Assembly (NCBI GenBank): GCA_947095585.1
Contig: OX352761.1
Span: forward strand, 30,223,777 to 30,287,776
Direction of reading: 5' to 3'
Source: Nephrocerus scutellatus
Lineage: Eukaryota; Arthropoda; Insecta; Diptera; Pipunculidae
Length of the DNA: 64,000 nt
Shown here in pieces: positions 12,268 to 25,800 of the stretch (position 1 is the first letter of the stretch; every line of letters starts with the position of its first letter). A program made the translations under genes and the position numbers. The notes beneath the pieces are model-generated. The model was not told where the DNA came from. It made no database searches and was given only the letters and a program-made list of their open reading frames with translations.

Positions 12268-12530
12268 ATTTTTCACACGCCCATAGAAGAAAGTGACTGT
12301 TTCATACGCTATAAACTAGTTTCGAAAGTAGCCCTTACACGCTCTACATAGTTATCTTATCATATAAAATTCTTTTGTTATTTACTGCAGTCACAGCGAA
12401 CACACATTCTCACATTTCTGCTTCTCTCTCGATTTAGCAGAAAAACCGGTTTGGACGTGTGAAAAATAGCGTACATTGCTCGCAGAAAGTGCTAATCGAA
12501 CTCGTTAGATTGCGATAAACTCCACTTTCC
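12268..12530 (+). repeat. Dispersed repeat C, copy 2
   Basis: Corresponds to 7494-7640: 'tttttcacacgcccatag', TTTCATACGCTATAAACTAG, ATTTACTGCAGTC and 'aaactccactttcct', but with about 100 extra bases in the middle. It runs directly into a satellite-bearing element. Confidence 0.5.
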
Positions 12531-13262
12531 TTGGCTGGTTGGCTGGCCAAATCTTGTGATCAATTTTTAACCCACTTCCGAAAGCCCGATTTTCTTGAAA
12601 CATGTGTATCTTCCATGACAACACTTTCTATTAAAATTTGGGGCCCCTCGGGCTATTTGGTCCCTTACAAATTTTTTACAAAATTTTATATTCATTCAAA
12701 TTTTATACGCAGGTGTATCTCCGATATACAACACTTTTTGAAAAAATTGGAAGGAATCGGGCATGTGTATCTCAAATGGACAACATCTTTTTTTAAAAAT
12801 TTGAAAGTGATCGGGCCCACTCAAATTTTTTAAAAAAGTACCCCATTTTCTTCAAGTTTTATACGCATGTGTATCTCCGAAGGACAACACTTTTTCTAAA
12901 AATGTTGGCTTGATCGGACCCCCGTGTCGGAAGGTCCCATGAACATTTTAAAAATGTATCCGATTTTCCTCAAATTTTATACACACATGTTTAATCCTAT
13001 GGACAACGCTTTTTGTAAAAATTTGGAACTGGCCTCAGGTACGAGGGGCTTTATAAGTTTTTAAAAATTAGCCCGAGTTTCTTTAAATTTTATTCACATG
13101 TGTATTCCGATGGAAACACTTTGTGTAAAAGTGTTGGAGTGATCAGGATAAGGGGGCTCCCAAATTGTTTTTAAATGTTACCCGATTTTATTCAAACTTT
13201 GCACATTGTGTATCAGTTAGAAAATTCACACGAAAAATTTTAACTTGAAGATCCATGCTTCT
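12531..13262 (+). repeat. Satellite-bearing dispersed element, copy 2
   Basis: Begins TTGGCTGGTTGGCTGGCC and 'atcttgtgatcaattttt', the same leader as at 2985-3035. It continues through about six degenerate units with the 'catgtgtatctccgat..acaacactttttg' core, and ends at an 'agaaaattcacacgaaaaatttt' block. No coding content. Confidence 0.65.
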
Positions 13263-13898
13263 CGCATGGTCAATGGGCTGTTCCAGTGTCAAAAAACCAT
13301 CAGCTTAAAAATGCTTTGTTTCGATTGGTTTGCTATGACATTGCAATCGAAATCGAAAAGTAAATAAAACACATTGAGATTCATTGTGATTTCAAATTTA
13401 ATGAAAGCAAATTAATCATTTGGTTGACGTTTTTTCTTAATTTTACTTTGATTTAACATTTCAAATAGCTCTTCACAAATTCACAAAACGATCCCAAACA
13501 AATTAATTGAAAGTTGGACAGGACAACGTCTGTCGAGTCACCTAGTGTATGTATATTTTGAAAAATAGAAGCTGCTTATTTCTCGTAACGGACGAGACAT
13601 AGGTATGATATGCCAAGTGCTCACCTATTAAAATTAAAATAAATATCTTAACCTACAGACGTTCACCACGTTTTGCCATCTGATCTGAGTTATTCTTGTT
13701 CTTCTAAATTGTACTATAATAAAGAGAATCTAAAAACACAATTTCATAATTGATAAGAATTATCGCTCTCTAAATTATTGTGAATTGTTTTTCTCTTTGT
13801 ATTTGACGTGGAATGGCTAGGTTTAGTCAGTGTAAAGATATATTTTAACCTGAATGTGGAATTATTTGTTGAGGTCTACTTAATAATTTTGTGTTGCA
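13263..13898. other. Upstream region of the acetyltransferase gene
   Basis: This AT-rich stretch precedes the first coding exon at 13899. The promoter and transcription start are expected here or further upstream, but I cannot identify a TATA box or initiator with confidence. Confidence 0.4.
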
Positions 13899-16800
13899 AT
13901 GGATGAAAAGGGACCATTTGTTGTAAGAAGGGCTAAAGTTGAAGATATCAAATACGTGCACGAATTGATTCAGGTAAGACGGATCTATAATTTCAATTAA
14001 ACCATTATTATGACACTTGTTCTGCGGCAATTGCTGTCAATTTTAATAAATAAAATAATACATACAAGCAGATCTACACTTGTCACTTTTATCACAGCCA
14101 CTACGGCCATCAATTTTTGGTAATCTTATCATTCGTTTTTGAATTCCTAGAGGTGTTAAACTAAGTAAGTTTTATATATAGTTGAACATTGATTTAAATA
14201 CATGCATGTATATTGAGAGCATATAACAGAAGGCTGTGTTGGCAAATTTTGCCTACATACTCACACATGTAAATTATAATCTAAATTCTAAACGCTGGGT
14301 TTTTTCCGGAATGGCAATTAAAGGATTATTTTTAAATTGGGCGCTATATATCTTTTTGATTTGAAATGTGTTATGAAATTTGACTCAATTACAAATAACC
14401 AACGCGTGTTAGTTATTTAAAAAATTAAATTTTGTAAAAGTATTGCAGCACGAGAGACGATTGATGACATCGATCTATACTCGTACTTATCTCGTTTCCA
14501 TGGACGGTTGAACCCAGGTTGAACCTGGGTTAGCGCTCATAGAAACAGGTTGAGTTTTCGTTAAACGCAGTTTGAACTCAACGAAAATACCTGGTTTGAG
14601 TAGAGTTGAAATTCAAAATGGCGATTTTTATTATTTTGTATGTAGACGTCGGATTTTGTATTATTTTGTCAACATTTCAAGTCTGTTTCAATCTGATTAC
14701 AAGGAAACGCGTGACGCCATTTTGCATTTAACGAAAATAAATTACAACCCACTCCAACTGATACCAGGTTCATGGAAACGCAGTAAATGTCATAGGAGCT
14801 TCAAGCGTCTTCGTTAAAAAAAGACCATATAAAATTAAATCGAAAAACGATTGACCCTCCTATTTAAGCTGGTTTTATACCATTAGGTATGACAGTTTCC
14901 TGGGAGAGATATTTTTTAGCAGATTATCACGAAGAGGTTGGCAGAAAACAGTGTTTAATTCGTCTGCTACCGGTTAGAGCTGTTTTTAAAAACGTTTATT
15001 TAACTTGATTTGACCCCACTTTGTCGGTTTGTTTTAATTAAATATGCTTTTTAAAGTCCATTTAACCAATTTCCACACGACCTACAGAGCTAAGAAACTT
15101 AGTCTCGTAGGCAATTTCTGAGATCCCCGCGTGTGTCGCGGTACCCGAGTGGCATGTGACGAGGGATATGCTTGTAAATGTGTGTATTTTTCGCATTCTT
15201 TTAGGTCCTTTTAACCACATTCACACGACCTTGAGAGCTTAGTTTTTGTAAGCAGCTTAGTCTTCTTTGAGGTCCTTTTTAACCAATTTTCACATGACCA
15301 TGAGAGCTAAAATATTTCGAAATTCGAAAATAAATAAAATCGAATCCGATGAAGGCACGATCACTATTGGGGTTTTTTAATTTCTACTCACAAAATTGCC
15401 CTTCCGTGTGTATAATAATAATAATAAATAATTTTTTTGCACTTGCACTGTCACTTAAAAAATCACGTCTTACTTTGGACAATGAAGCAACTTTTACGAG
15501 AAATTGAGTGATAAACTTACACCACCTTCATCATTTGGTTAAATTGAATCCAATGTGGATCCGAACGGCGAATTAAGAAGCTTTCCGTGGCAAGTTATTA
15601 CTCTCGGAACATTTGTCACCCATTCGTGAGAGGTGGGACACCGTAAAAAATACTTTTTGGTGTTACTGGGATTCGAACCACGAACCCCTGCTCAGTAGCC
15701 ATGCGCTATTCCACTGAGCCACGGCGCCCACAATGCAAGGCCAATACCAAGAATAAAAGACTGCGTGCAAATACTGCATACTAAAAGTAAGCACTTTCAT
15801 GTTGCATACTTTTAGGCTCTAAGACTATTAGATTATTTGCAATTTGAAATGTAACCGCCTGCAAGTTTGAATCATTGTGTACTGGTTAAACAAGTAGTCA
15901 AACCGGTTTGTACGGTTTACCCGGTTTTTGTAAAAGAACATGATTGAACATGAAGTTTATTTTTAGAAGATGACTCATTACATATAAGTGTCGTTAGTTG
16001 TAAATAAGGGATAAGGCTACAATTTTCTGGATATTTCTGTCTGCAATATTGGAATTTTCTGGAAGCTTATGATTGGGTATAAATAGAGGCGTTAGGCCGA
16101 GGTAAGATGATTAGTTTTTTGGAATTTAACCAGTGCAGTTGTAAAAGTTCTTGTAAAGTGATAAAGCTATAACCTAAGAGAATTGTTGTGAAGTACTAGT
16201 GTTCTTGTGTACATTTAAAGTAATCACCATTATAAATTATGAACTTGTGTTATTATTACTGCTGTTCATTAATTTTTGTTATTTGTAAATTAATTAACTT
16301 GTGTTGATTTATTGAAAATTTCCACACATGTGTATCTCCGGTGACAACACTTTCTATTATTCTAGTATATTTTTCTACTATTCGGGGTCGGGGGCTCCCA
16401 TGCAATTTTTTAAAAATCATGCCATATAGCGGCATCAGATCACGCCATACTATATGTAATGACTGCGTGCGCTGGTGCGCTTTCTGCGGCGCTGCTTTGC
16501 GATTGCAGTTGTTTTTTCTTAACAACAAGCATTTGTTTTTATTTTTCAGCATTTATAGTGGAATTCAGTATACTTTTACATGAAAAATTTTAATTTTTAT
16601 ATTCTTTTTGATTATTTCACCAACTGTAATGATGTACTAGATCGTTAGTTTTGACAACACGGTACATTGTTATACAACCGCTGATTAGTTCAGCGACAAC
16701 CACCATACAAGGCGTACGCAAATTGAAAATTAAAATAAAATATTAGTTGTTAAGAAACAATCAGCCTTGTTTTATTGTGTTTAAATTATAAAAAAAAACA

Positions 16801-19800
16801 ACCCATAAAAATTTAAATTTTTCATCTTAATTCTCTAATCGCAGAAATTGATATGGGAGCCCCTCGATGGGTCAATTTTTTTTTATTGTAGGAGAAAATC
16901 ATCGAAAGAGACATTTCACATCAGATGAGATGTCAAATTTGAAAATGCTCAGATCATTTTATTATGAGCACTTAGAGCACGCTCATACTCTGAGCAAATA
17001 AGAAACACGAGCATTTTTCTTAAGTACTCTTTACCTGCTCTGAACTAATTTATGAAAACGCCAAATGACAGAATATTGTGAAAACTTGTTGTTCTATCTG
17101 TAAGTTGATATTGACAACAAAAAACGACACCAATAAAAATACAATTCAGTGCATGCAGCGCAGCCGACTGCGCAGCACACATCGCACAGAGTCATTAAAG
17201 TAAGACGGTATCTGATGCCACTATAAGAAATTAAAAAAATGTATAAGGGCATTGCGGCCGAACCCGGGGCCCGATCACTACCAAATTTTAAACGAAAGTG
17301 TTGTCATGGGATATATACATGTGTTTCAATAAAATCGGGCTGTAGGAAGTGGGTTAAAAATTGATCACAAGATTTGGTGTGCCAGCCAGCCAGCCAGCCA
17401 CGGGCAAGTGAAGTTAATATAGAGAATTTAAGAACATCTTTTTACACCAACTCCAAGTGAATTAAGCATTAAAGATACTTGTAAACAATAAGTCCCTTGC
17501 ATAAGTACAATAACAATTTGTGCGTTGGGCTGATCTTCAATGCCCTTAATGCGTCGACATACTCCTGCGCGAACTTCTATATTAACTTCGCGTGCCCGTG
17601 GCTGGCTGGCTCATCAATATTTTTTTCAACTTTTCAATTCTTAATCCACTTCCCAAAGCCCGATTTTATTGTATATTTCCGATGACAATACTTTCTATTG
17701 AAATTTCAGAGATACCGGGCAGCGGGATCTGGGGGCTCCCATACAAATTTTTTGCCATTTAGCGGCATCAGATAATATCATTACCTATAATGACTATGTT
17801 CTGTGTGCGCTGATGAGCTGATTCGCTGTAAGCAGCGCTGCTTGCTTGTGGTTGTTTTGTTGTTGTGTTGCAGCAGAGAGTATAGAGAGAAATTAGCCAG
17901 ATTTACCTTAAATTTTAAACATATGTGTATCTCCGATAGACCGAACTTTTTGTAAACATTTTTGAGTTTTTGATTTAAATTTTTTTCCATACAAATTTTG
18001 TTTACACATGTGTATCTCCGGTGAGAATAGTTTTTGAAAAAATTTTGAAGTGAAGGGAGCACTAATACTAATTTTTTCCAAATTAAATTCAAACTTCGAC
18101 AACAAATATGTGTCCCCTATTAGAGAATTTACATGAAAAATTTAAAATTTTATGGGTTGTTTTTTATTTTTATATAGAAGATTAATAAGCTAATTAAATT
18201 TTTGCAGGAATTGGCTGATTTTGAGAAAATGAGCGATGGTCCTAATCTTACAATTCAGGGTAAAGTTTAGCGATTTAATTTTCAAAATAACAAAATTTTT
18301 TTATTTCTTAACCATAGATTTGATCAGAGACGGTGGACTTGATGGATCCAAAGAATTCTGTCACATCTACATTATTGAGGCGATTAAAGTTAATATGGAT
18401 GCACCGTGAGTAATTATTACTAATGAAACTGATTCTTTCCAGCCTCTAGTTACTCGTGCATTTATATACTCATTTTATCAGCCATTTTGTTAAATATTGT
18501 CTACTCTATTTTTCACATTTCTTTGGGTACTTTGTTATTTGTACAAGTTTCCAATCGTTACGATCTAAATCCTCGTAAGCATAAAAATTTTGAAATACAA
18601 AAATCAATAAAAAAATCAACCTCAACTTTGATCTACAGCAAAACCAAATACCTATTTCGTATTTCACTGACCTTTAGCCGCGAACTAACATTTTTCTTAT
18701 CAGTCGTGTAAAGTCATAAGCATGGCAGGCTAAGCGCACAGACGGACGGACAGACAGACAGACAGACAGGCACATAAGCATTAATAAATCTGGACGAAGA
18801 CAAGGCAAACTTGCTCGCTCGCTCTCATATTCAACTCAGAACTTCGATTTTATGATTGCTTGATGCATATGTATTGTGATTTTTTTCTTGTCCCATCGCA
18901 TCGTTGGGAATAGACATTACACCACCACCAGCTAGACGCTAGACAGATACTCATTATTTAGAATATGATGAACATTACAGGATATTTTAATTGGGACTGC
19001 GCTAGTAAATATTTACTCCGATTCCGATCACGGCAAGTCAATAACGTCGTAATGGCGCTGTGAAGGAATTTGACTAAACCACTGTTTTACTTGTAAATAA
19101 ATAGAAAAGAAAACATTCACATTATGATAATTTTATGTGGGAATGTTTATTATACATTCATAGGTATGTCGATGCACGAGTATTACAGATCGCAAATTTG
19201 TTGCAGAGTGAATTTGGTTCAAACTTTAAAACTCGCAATAGTTGTCAATTATTGGACGTATCCAGTAAGCTGCGACCTCACAACAGCAAGTAGGCCTCAC
19301 AAACCTCATGTACTGGTTGCAAAATATCTCATTAATGTGCATATCTCACTGTTCTCATCATCCCACTTGACAACCATGGTAGGGTCCTGAGCTCCTGCAA
19401 AAACATCTCCACCAGTTCCAATTCCAAACCGATGTCATCTAGTTTGGCATCTATAACTATGAGCGTCCTGGTCTACGCCATCCTTTAAACGTAGGCTTGG
19501 CTTTCCGCGTCCAGGCCTACGCCGTCCTTTAAATGTAGGCTTGGCTTCCCTCACTGTCATGTCCTGCATAAATGACATCGAAAGTTGTTTCCGAGCACAG
19601 GATCATCTTCGTTCATGCGAGCTAGGTGTCCTGCGCACCAGAGCCTACCGATCTTAATTATCTTCACGATGTCAACATCGCGGAAACGCTCGTAGATCTT
19701 ATCATTATAGAGTCCCGGAACCGCCCTTTCTCACATATGGGACAATAATTCTGCACAAGATTTTGCTCTCAAACGCGGATAAGAGGTCGAAGCTTATTTT

Positions 19801-22800
19801 GCTAAGCACCCAGGTCTTGATTCCATATGTATGTACTGGTATGACCATCGTCTTATACACCAGCAATTTTGATGTTAAGGTTAAATTCCTGAATTTAAAA
19901 AGTCTTGACAGACCAAAGTAGGCTTTATTAGCTTCGAACAACCGTGGACGTATTTCTAGTTTCATGCTGTTATTGGCTGCTACAATTGACCCGAGATATT
20001 TAAATGATTGCACTACTTCAAATTCGCGCTTCACTATATTAATTAAGGGACCAATGTTGAATCTTCTGCACGCATAGGGGCAACTATACGGCCCAGATTT
20101 CATGATCTGAATTAAAGCTTTTTGTACAACTCTTGGATTTCTACCAATGTGGTCAAGATCGTCTACATATTGTACCTCTCGGAAACACGCCAGTCCATCT
20201 CCTTCACGGAGACCTTTATTGATGTTGACTAGGCTTGATAGTGATCCGGATGTCTTTACTTTGCTTATAATAACATTAGTCATGGTCAACCAACATAGAC
20301 GTGTCAGTTTATTTCGGATGCCGAATTCCCTCATGGCTTTATAAAGTTCTACTTTGGCTATGCTATCTTATAGGTGGCTTTAAAGTCTTTAAGCAGATGG
20401 CGGTATCCTGCCTTAAAAGACAGAGGAAAGAATCTTCCACCCGAAACTCAACAAATTTATACCAATATCATTGCTGAACGCTGTGAGATCTCCTTTCTTA
20501 TGTGTGGAGCACAGTATTCTGGCATAGCTTATTCTTCCTATACTGGCACTGTTAGGTCATAAATTGCTTGGAATTGCAGTATGTTCAACGTGGTGTATAT
20601 TGCAACATACCGCGGATTCTTTAGTAGAACATTTCCGTTCCTGATGCAGTCCTCGCTGTACTGCTTGAGTTCAGGGAGAACATTTTTCTACCAGACTTCT
20701 CTCTTCACCGGTGAAATGTGTTTTCATATCTTCTGAGCTCTTTATTTCTTCCTGCGTTCTATGAGATTGTTGCCTTCTGTGTAATACTGTGACTTCTTGC
20801 TGTTTTCGAAATTAAAACCTCAAGCGACGTCATTTTATCACTGTGGACGTCATCAAGAAGGATTATTCCGCTCACTGACACTACTACGAAGAGTGGAGGC
20901 ATCGTCTCCAGCGCTGTGTTGCATTCCAAAGAAACTCTTTTCAAGGGGATGACCATGAAAAAAATAACGAAGCTAGATCTTCAAATTTGCAAACAGTTGA
21001 CGATTGATTTGTGGATTCCGTCACGCAGTTATTAAAGAGCTTGACTGGATCGGGTTCAAATCTTTCCTGAGTCTTTTAAGTTTTGTATTTTTTTTTTTAA
21101 ATTTTCCCAATAACGGGCAATGGCACAGTCCTTTATGGAAACCGGAAACCGAAAACCTCTGAGCTCTTCTTACTTTCGCTCAACATTAAAAATTTACCAC
21201 GAATTCTAGGCCCAACAATATTGGGCGCCGTCGCGATAATGAAACCATGCTAAAAATTAAGCTTAGTGGTCCGATGAGCATAGGATAGATACTTTGAGGT
21301 ACAATATAACACCTTAATCTTATTTGAAAACCGTCGTTGAACCATTTGTGTGACAAGCTGACTAAAAATATTTGTACAGAGTTTTTGCAGAGTTTGTATT
21401 TTCTGAACCAAACTGTTTGCTTTTTCATGTGATCACATGGAACGAAGAGACAATTTCAAATTGGAAAATTGATGAATGATAAATCCAAAGCAAACAAAAA
21501 ATATCTGATAAAAACACTCAACACTCAAACACCGAACGTTTTGCTGTTGAGCCAGATAGGGAAGCCAAATAGTGTTGACATTTTGGGTAAAAGGATCTAA
21601 ACAGAAAAAGTTCTATCAGAGTTCGAATGCAGGTATCATTTTATTATGAAGATGTTTCTAATCCTTATGTGTAGCATTGGTTTACTTTTTTAAGCAAATA
21701 CATCAGGTTACTTATTAATCCTCTTTTTTACGAGGGCAGTTTGATAAGTCAGTGACTTTTTGAATTTCCCGCGCAGTAACTTTTAATGCTCCCGTTAACT
21801 GCCATCTATTAATAGACTACTGTCAAATTTTGAGCAGGCTACATCATTTAGTTTAGTTTGAAAGCGGACAAGCTCGTGAATTTTAACGAAAATGGAAAAA
21901 AGTGAATTTCGTGTGCTGAATTTAAACGGAGTTTTTGGCAGGTTTTTCAGCCGCAATCCAAAAGAGTTTTTGCGCAGTTTCGTAACAGTGGACAAAACAT
22001 GGATCCATCACAACACACCAGAGAACAAGGAACAATCAAAACAGTGGGTTTCTCCAGGTGAACGACAAACCTACATTGGCCTTCTTTGGTGTGAAGGCCA
22101 AGGTAGGTGTGTCGGCCAACAAGGTCATGGCCACAGTTTTTTTGGAAACACGCGGTCTCATTCACATTACCGGCGAATATTATGTAGAGCTTTTGGACAG
22201 ATTTGATATTGATTTGAACGACACGTGTGTAGTTACCATGGCAAAAATCCATAAATTGGTCTACGAACTACTACCCCATCCAGCATATTCTCCAGATTAA
22301 GCCTCCTGTTTCCAAGCCTGAATAAATGGCTGGGTAGTAAGAGATTCGGGTCTAACGAAGAGGTCATCAGAGAAACAAACGCCTATTTTGAGGTCATTGG
22401 GAAAACCTATTATTTGGAGGGAATAAAAAAATTGGAAAAACGCTGGACATAATTTATCGAGCTTAAGGGAGACTATATGTTGAGAAATAAAACGCTTTTT
22501 TGCTCAAAAAAATGTCTTTAAATCAAAAAGTCACTGACCAACCACCCTCTTACATATTATGTGTTTCTAGGTAACCAGATTGTCGGTTAGACTGTCTTTA
22601 AGTGTAAAATTGTTATTTCAGTTCTCTGAGGAACTTGTATACATTCCAAATTCCCTAAATCAAAAATAAGACCGCGTGCTTGCCAATGTACGTAATAGAA
22701 GCACAGATAATATTATAATATACAGATGCCTCATGCCCATGCCCATGCATTGAATTGAGGAATATCGAATTTCATCTGTCTGCTTGATTTGCCTGCTTGA

Positions 22801-25800
22801 CCATCTTCGAATAAACTGTACACTTGATAATTTTCAAAAGATCTGTGATCCATTTTAGTATTAGTACACAATGTATTTGAGTTTAGAACTCAAATTGAAA
22901 CTTAATTTTAGGTTTGTGTGTATGACTTTCTTTTAGTTACATAAGTTGAAAATAGATGGCATATAAGTACAGCAAATGATTTTGTGAATATCACTTATCT
23001 CCATAAGCCTGAGACATATAATTGACATATAATTGTAAATTGGATACAAATACCAAGATTCCAAAACATTAGAGAGAGAAAAAAAAGTATTGTATTTAAA
23101 GGATAAATATCCAAAAATGGCGATCCAAAGTAACGATTAAGAAGTGATGAACAAGACAAAGTTCCCATATACTCAAGGGAGACATGTATGGGATCAAAAA
23201 CATATTTTTATCAATAGTTCCCCTCAAAGCATTTGGCGGTCAGCCATCACGGGGCCATGACTTGTGAAAGTGCGATCAAACCGCGCCAATATCCCCGTGC
23301 ATGAACACTGATGACGACGACCACGGCAACGAAAACGGCTAAACAATTTAAGAATTTTCCCATGGAACGTACGTTTACTGAATAGAACTCGAGCTGCACA
23401 TCATCTAGCCGATACCCTGACCATATGCTGACATAACAGCAATCCAGTAGATTCGGTAAATTGTTTACACGAGAGCACTTATGACAATGGACAACGAATC
23501 ATGTAGATGCCAGCAACCAATAATAAAACAGGGTTGCCCTTCGCAACAAAGAAACCAGAAACAACTACGGTCAAGCGTGCCATCATGAAAAATATCCGGA
23601 TCACTATCAAACTCATTCAACATCTATAACGGGCTCCGACAAGGAGATGGACTGGCCTGCGTTCTCTTCAACATGGCGTTGGAGAAAGTGATCCGAGACT
23701 CTGACATAATGGCGAGAAGAAGAATCCTCTGTAAGTCCATTCAGATACTGGGTTACGCATACGTTATTGACATCGTTGGTAGAAACCCAAGAGCTGTACA
23801 TGAAGCTTTCATCCAGATCCAGTAGGCGGCACGAAATCTGGGACTGCACATAAATGAGAGCAAAACAAAGTAGATGGTGGCCACGTGTAGAAGATCCAAC
23901 ATTGGTCGCGCAATTAAAAAAGTGGAGCGCGAATTGGAAATAGTGCAATCCTTTAACTATCTCGGGTCAACTGTAGCAGCCGATAACAGCACGGAACCAG
24001 AAATACGCGCACGGTTGCTTAAAGCCAACAAAGCCTACTATAGTCTGTTAAGACTCTTCAAATCCAGGAACTCAACCATAACATCCAAGCTGCTGGTATA
24101 TAAGACAATGGTCATACCAGTACTTACATATGGATCCGAGACTTGGGTGCTTAGCAAAAAGCATTCTGACCTCTTAGCCGCATTCGAGAGAAAAGTCTTA
24201 CGGAGAATTGTTGGCCCCGTATGTGAGGAAGGACGATTCCGGAGACTCTATAATGATGAAATCTACGAGCGTTACCGCGATGTCGACATCGTGAAGTGAA
24301 TGAATTGCGGGATGCAAAGACCGGACCCCGGTTGTAGAGCCAAATATGATGATGATACTCAAATTCCGGCAATTAATTTAGTTATTCTGATATTCAACTT
24401 ATGAGCAGCAAACCACAACCTTAAGATCACAAGATCTTCTTCGATCCTGGCAATGCATTTATATGTAATTTGGAACTGATAGCTGCAAAAGCAGATGGGA
24501 GTACATTTAAATTGAACACCATGTACTTTGTTTTGCTCTCAGTTATGTGCAGCCCCAGATTTCGTGCTCGATATGGATGGCCTATTCCTGATGTCACCAA
24601 TGATGTCAGTGTCGTCTGCGTAAGCCAGTATCTGAATAGACTTATAGAGGATTGTTCCTTTCCCCATTACTTTAGAGTCTCGGATCATTTTCTCCAACGT
24701 CAGGTTGAAGAGGACGCAGGCCAGAGCACCCTCTTGTCGGAGCCTGTTATAGATGTTGAATGGGCTTGATAGTGATCCGGATGTCTTTACTTTTCTTATA
24801 ATAACAATGGTCATGGTCAACCTACATAATCGTGTCAGTTTATTTGGGATGCCGAATTCTTGGACTGGCTTTATAAAGTTCTTCTCTGGCTATGCTATCA
24901 TAGGCGGCTTTTAAGTCTATATAAAAATGCTGTAGTGAGTTTTGAAACTCTAGACATTTTTCCATCATTTACCTAAGGGTGTAAATCTGATCAGTTGTTG
25001 ATTTGCCTGAGATGAAGCCACACTGTTATGGACCAATGATGACTTTATCGTATGGGGCTATCCTGACTTGAGAATAGATGAGAACAACTTATACGCGTAC
25101 TCAACAACGTTATGCGACGATAATTGCTACATGTTGTGATATCTCTTTTCTTATGTCTTCGCCTCGTCGCCAGTCTTTTGGCATCGCTTCTTCCTCACAT
25201 ACTTGGTGTATTGCGGGACCTCCTGTATTAATCAGCTCCGCTTGGATACCATCTGACGCCGGGGCCCTCTTGTTTTTGAGCCGATTTATCGCTCTGCTTA
25301 CTTTGTCTATATGTGGGCAACGTGGCTCAGTGGATAAGCGCATGGCTTCTGAGCAAGATGTTCGTGGTTCGAATCCCAGTAACACCAAAAGTATTTTTCA
25401 CGGTGTCCCACCTGAATGCGAATGTCTGACAAACAAATAACTTTTCACGGAAAGCTTCTCAATTCGCGGATACGGCATTAAATTGTAGGTATCTTCCATT
25501 TGTTTGCAAAAATATACGTGCACAACACAAATGGTCGCAAGAAGCTAGGCCTTTGCAGTATATGCAACGCGGTGTATGTTGCGTAATACCGCAGACTCTT
25601 TGGTAGAACTTCCGTGCCTGGTGCGGTCCTTGCTCTCTGTACTTTTCAGTTCAGGGATGAGAGTCTTCTCCCAGGCTGCTTTATTTCGCCGGTGAACTGA
25701 TTTTTCATATCTTCCGAGCTCTTTATATTAATCTTCGCGTGAGATTGAGATTGTTGCACTGATCGATACGCAACATTCTTACGTTCAAGCGCTAGCTTAC

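Noticed and set aside
12016..12286. Pair of antisense 86-87 codon frames
   Set aside because: AT-rich low-complexity sequence open on both strands, without domains.
21186..21428. 80-codon minus-strand frame
   Set aside because: No recognisable similarity. Probably antisense intron sequence.
25311..25390. tRNA gene candidate
   Set aside because: Same SINE head; no closed cloverleaf.
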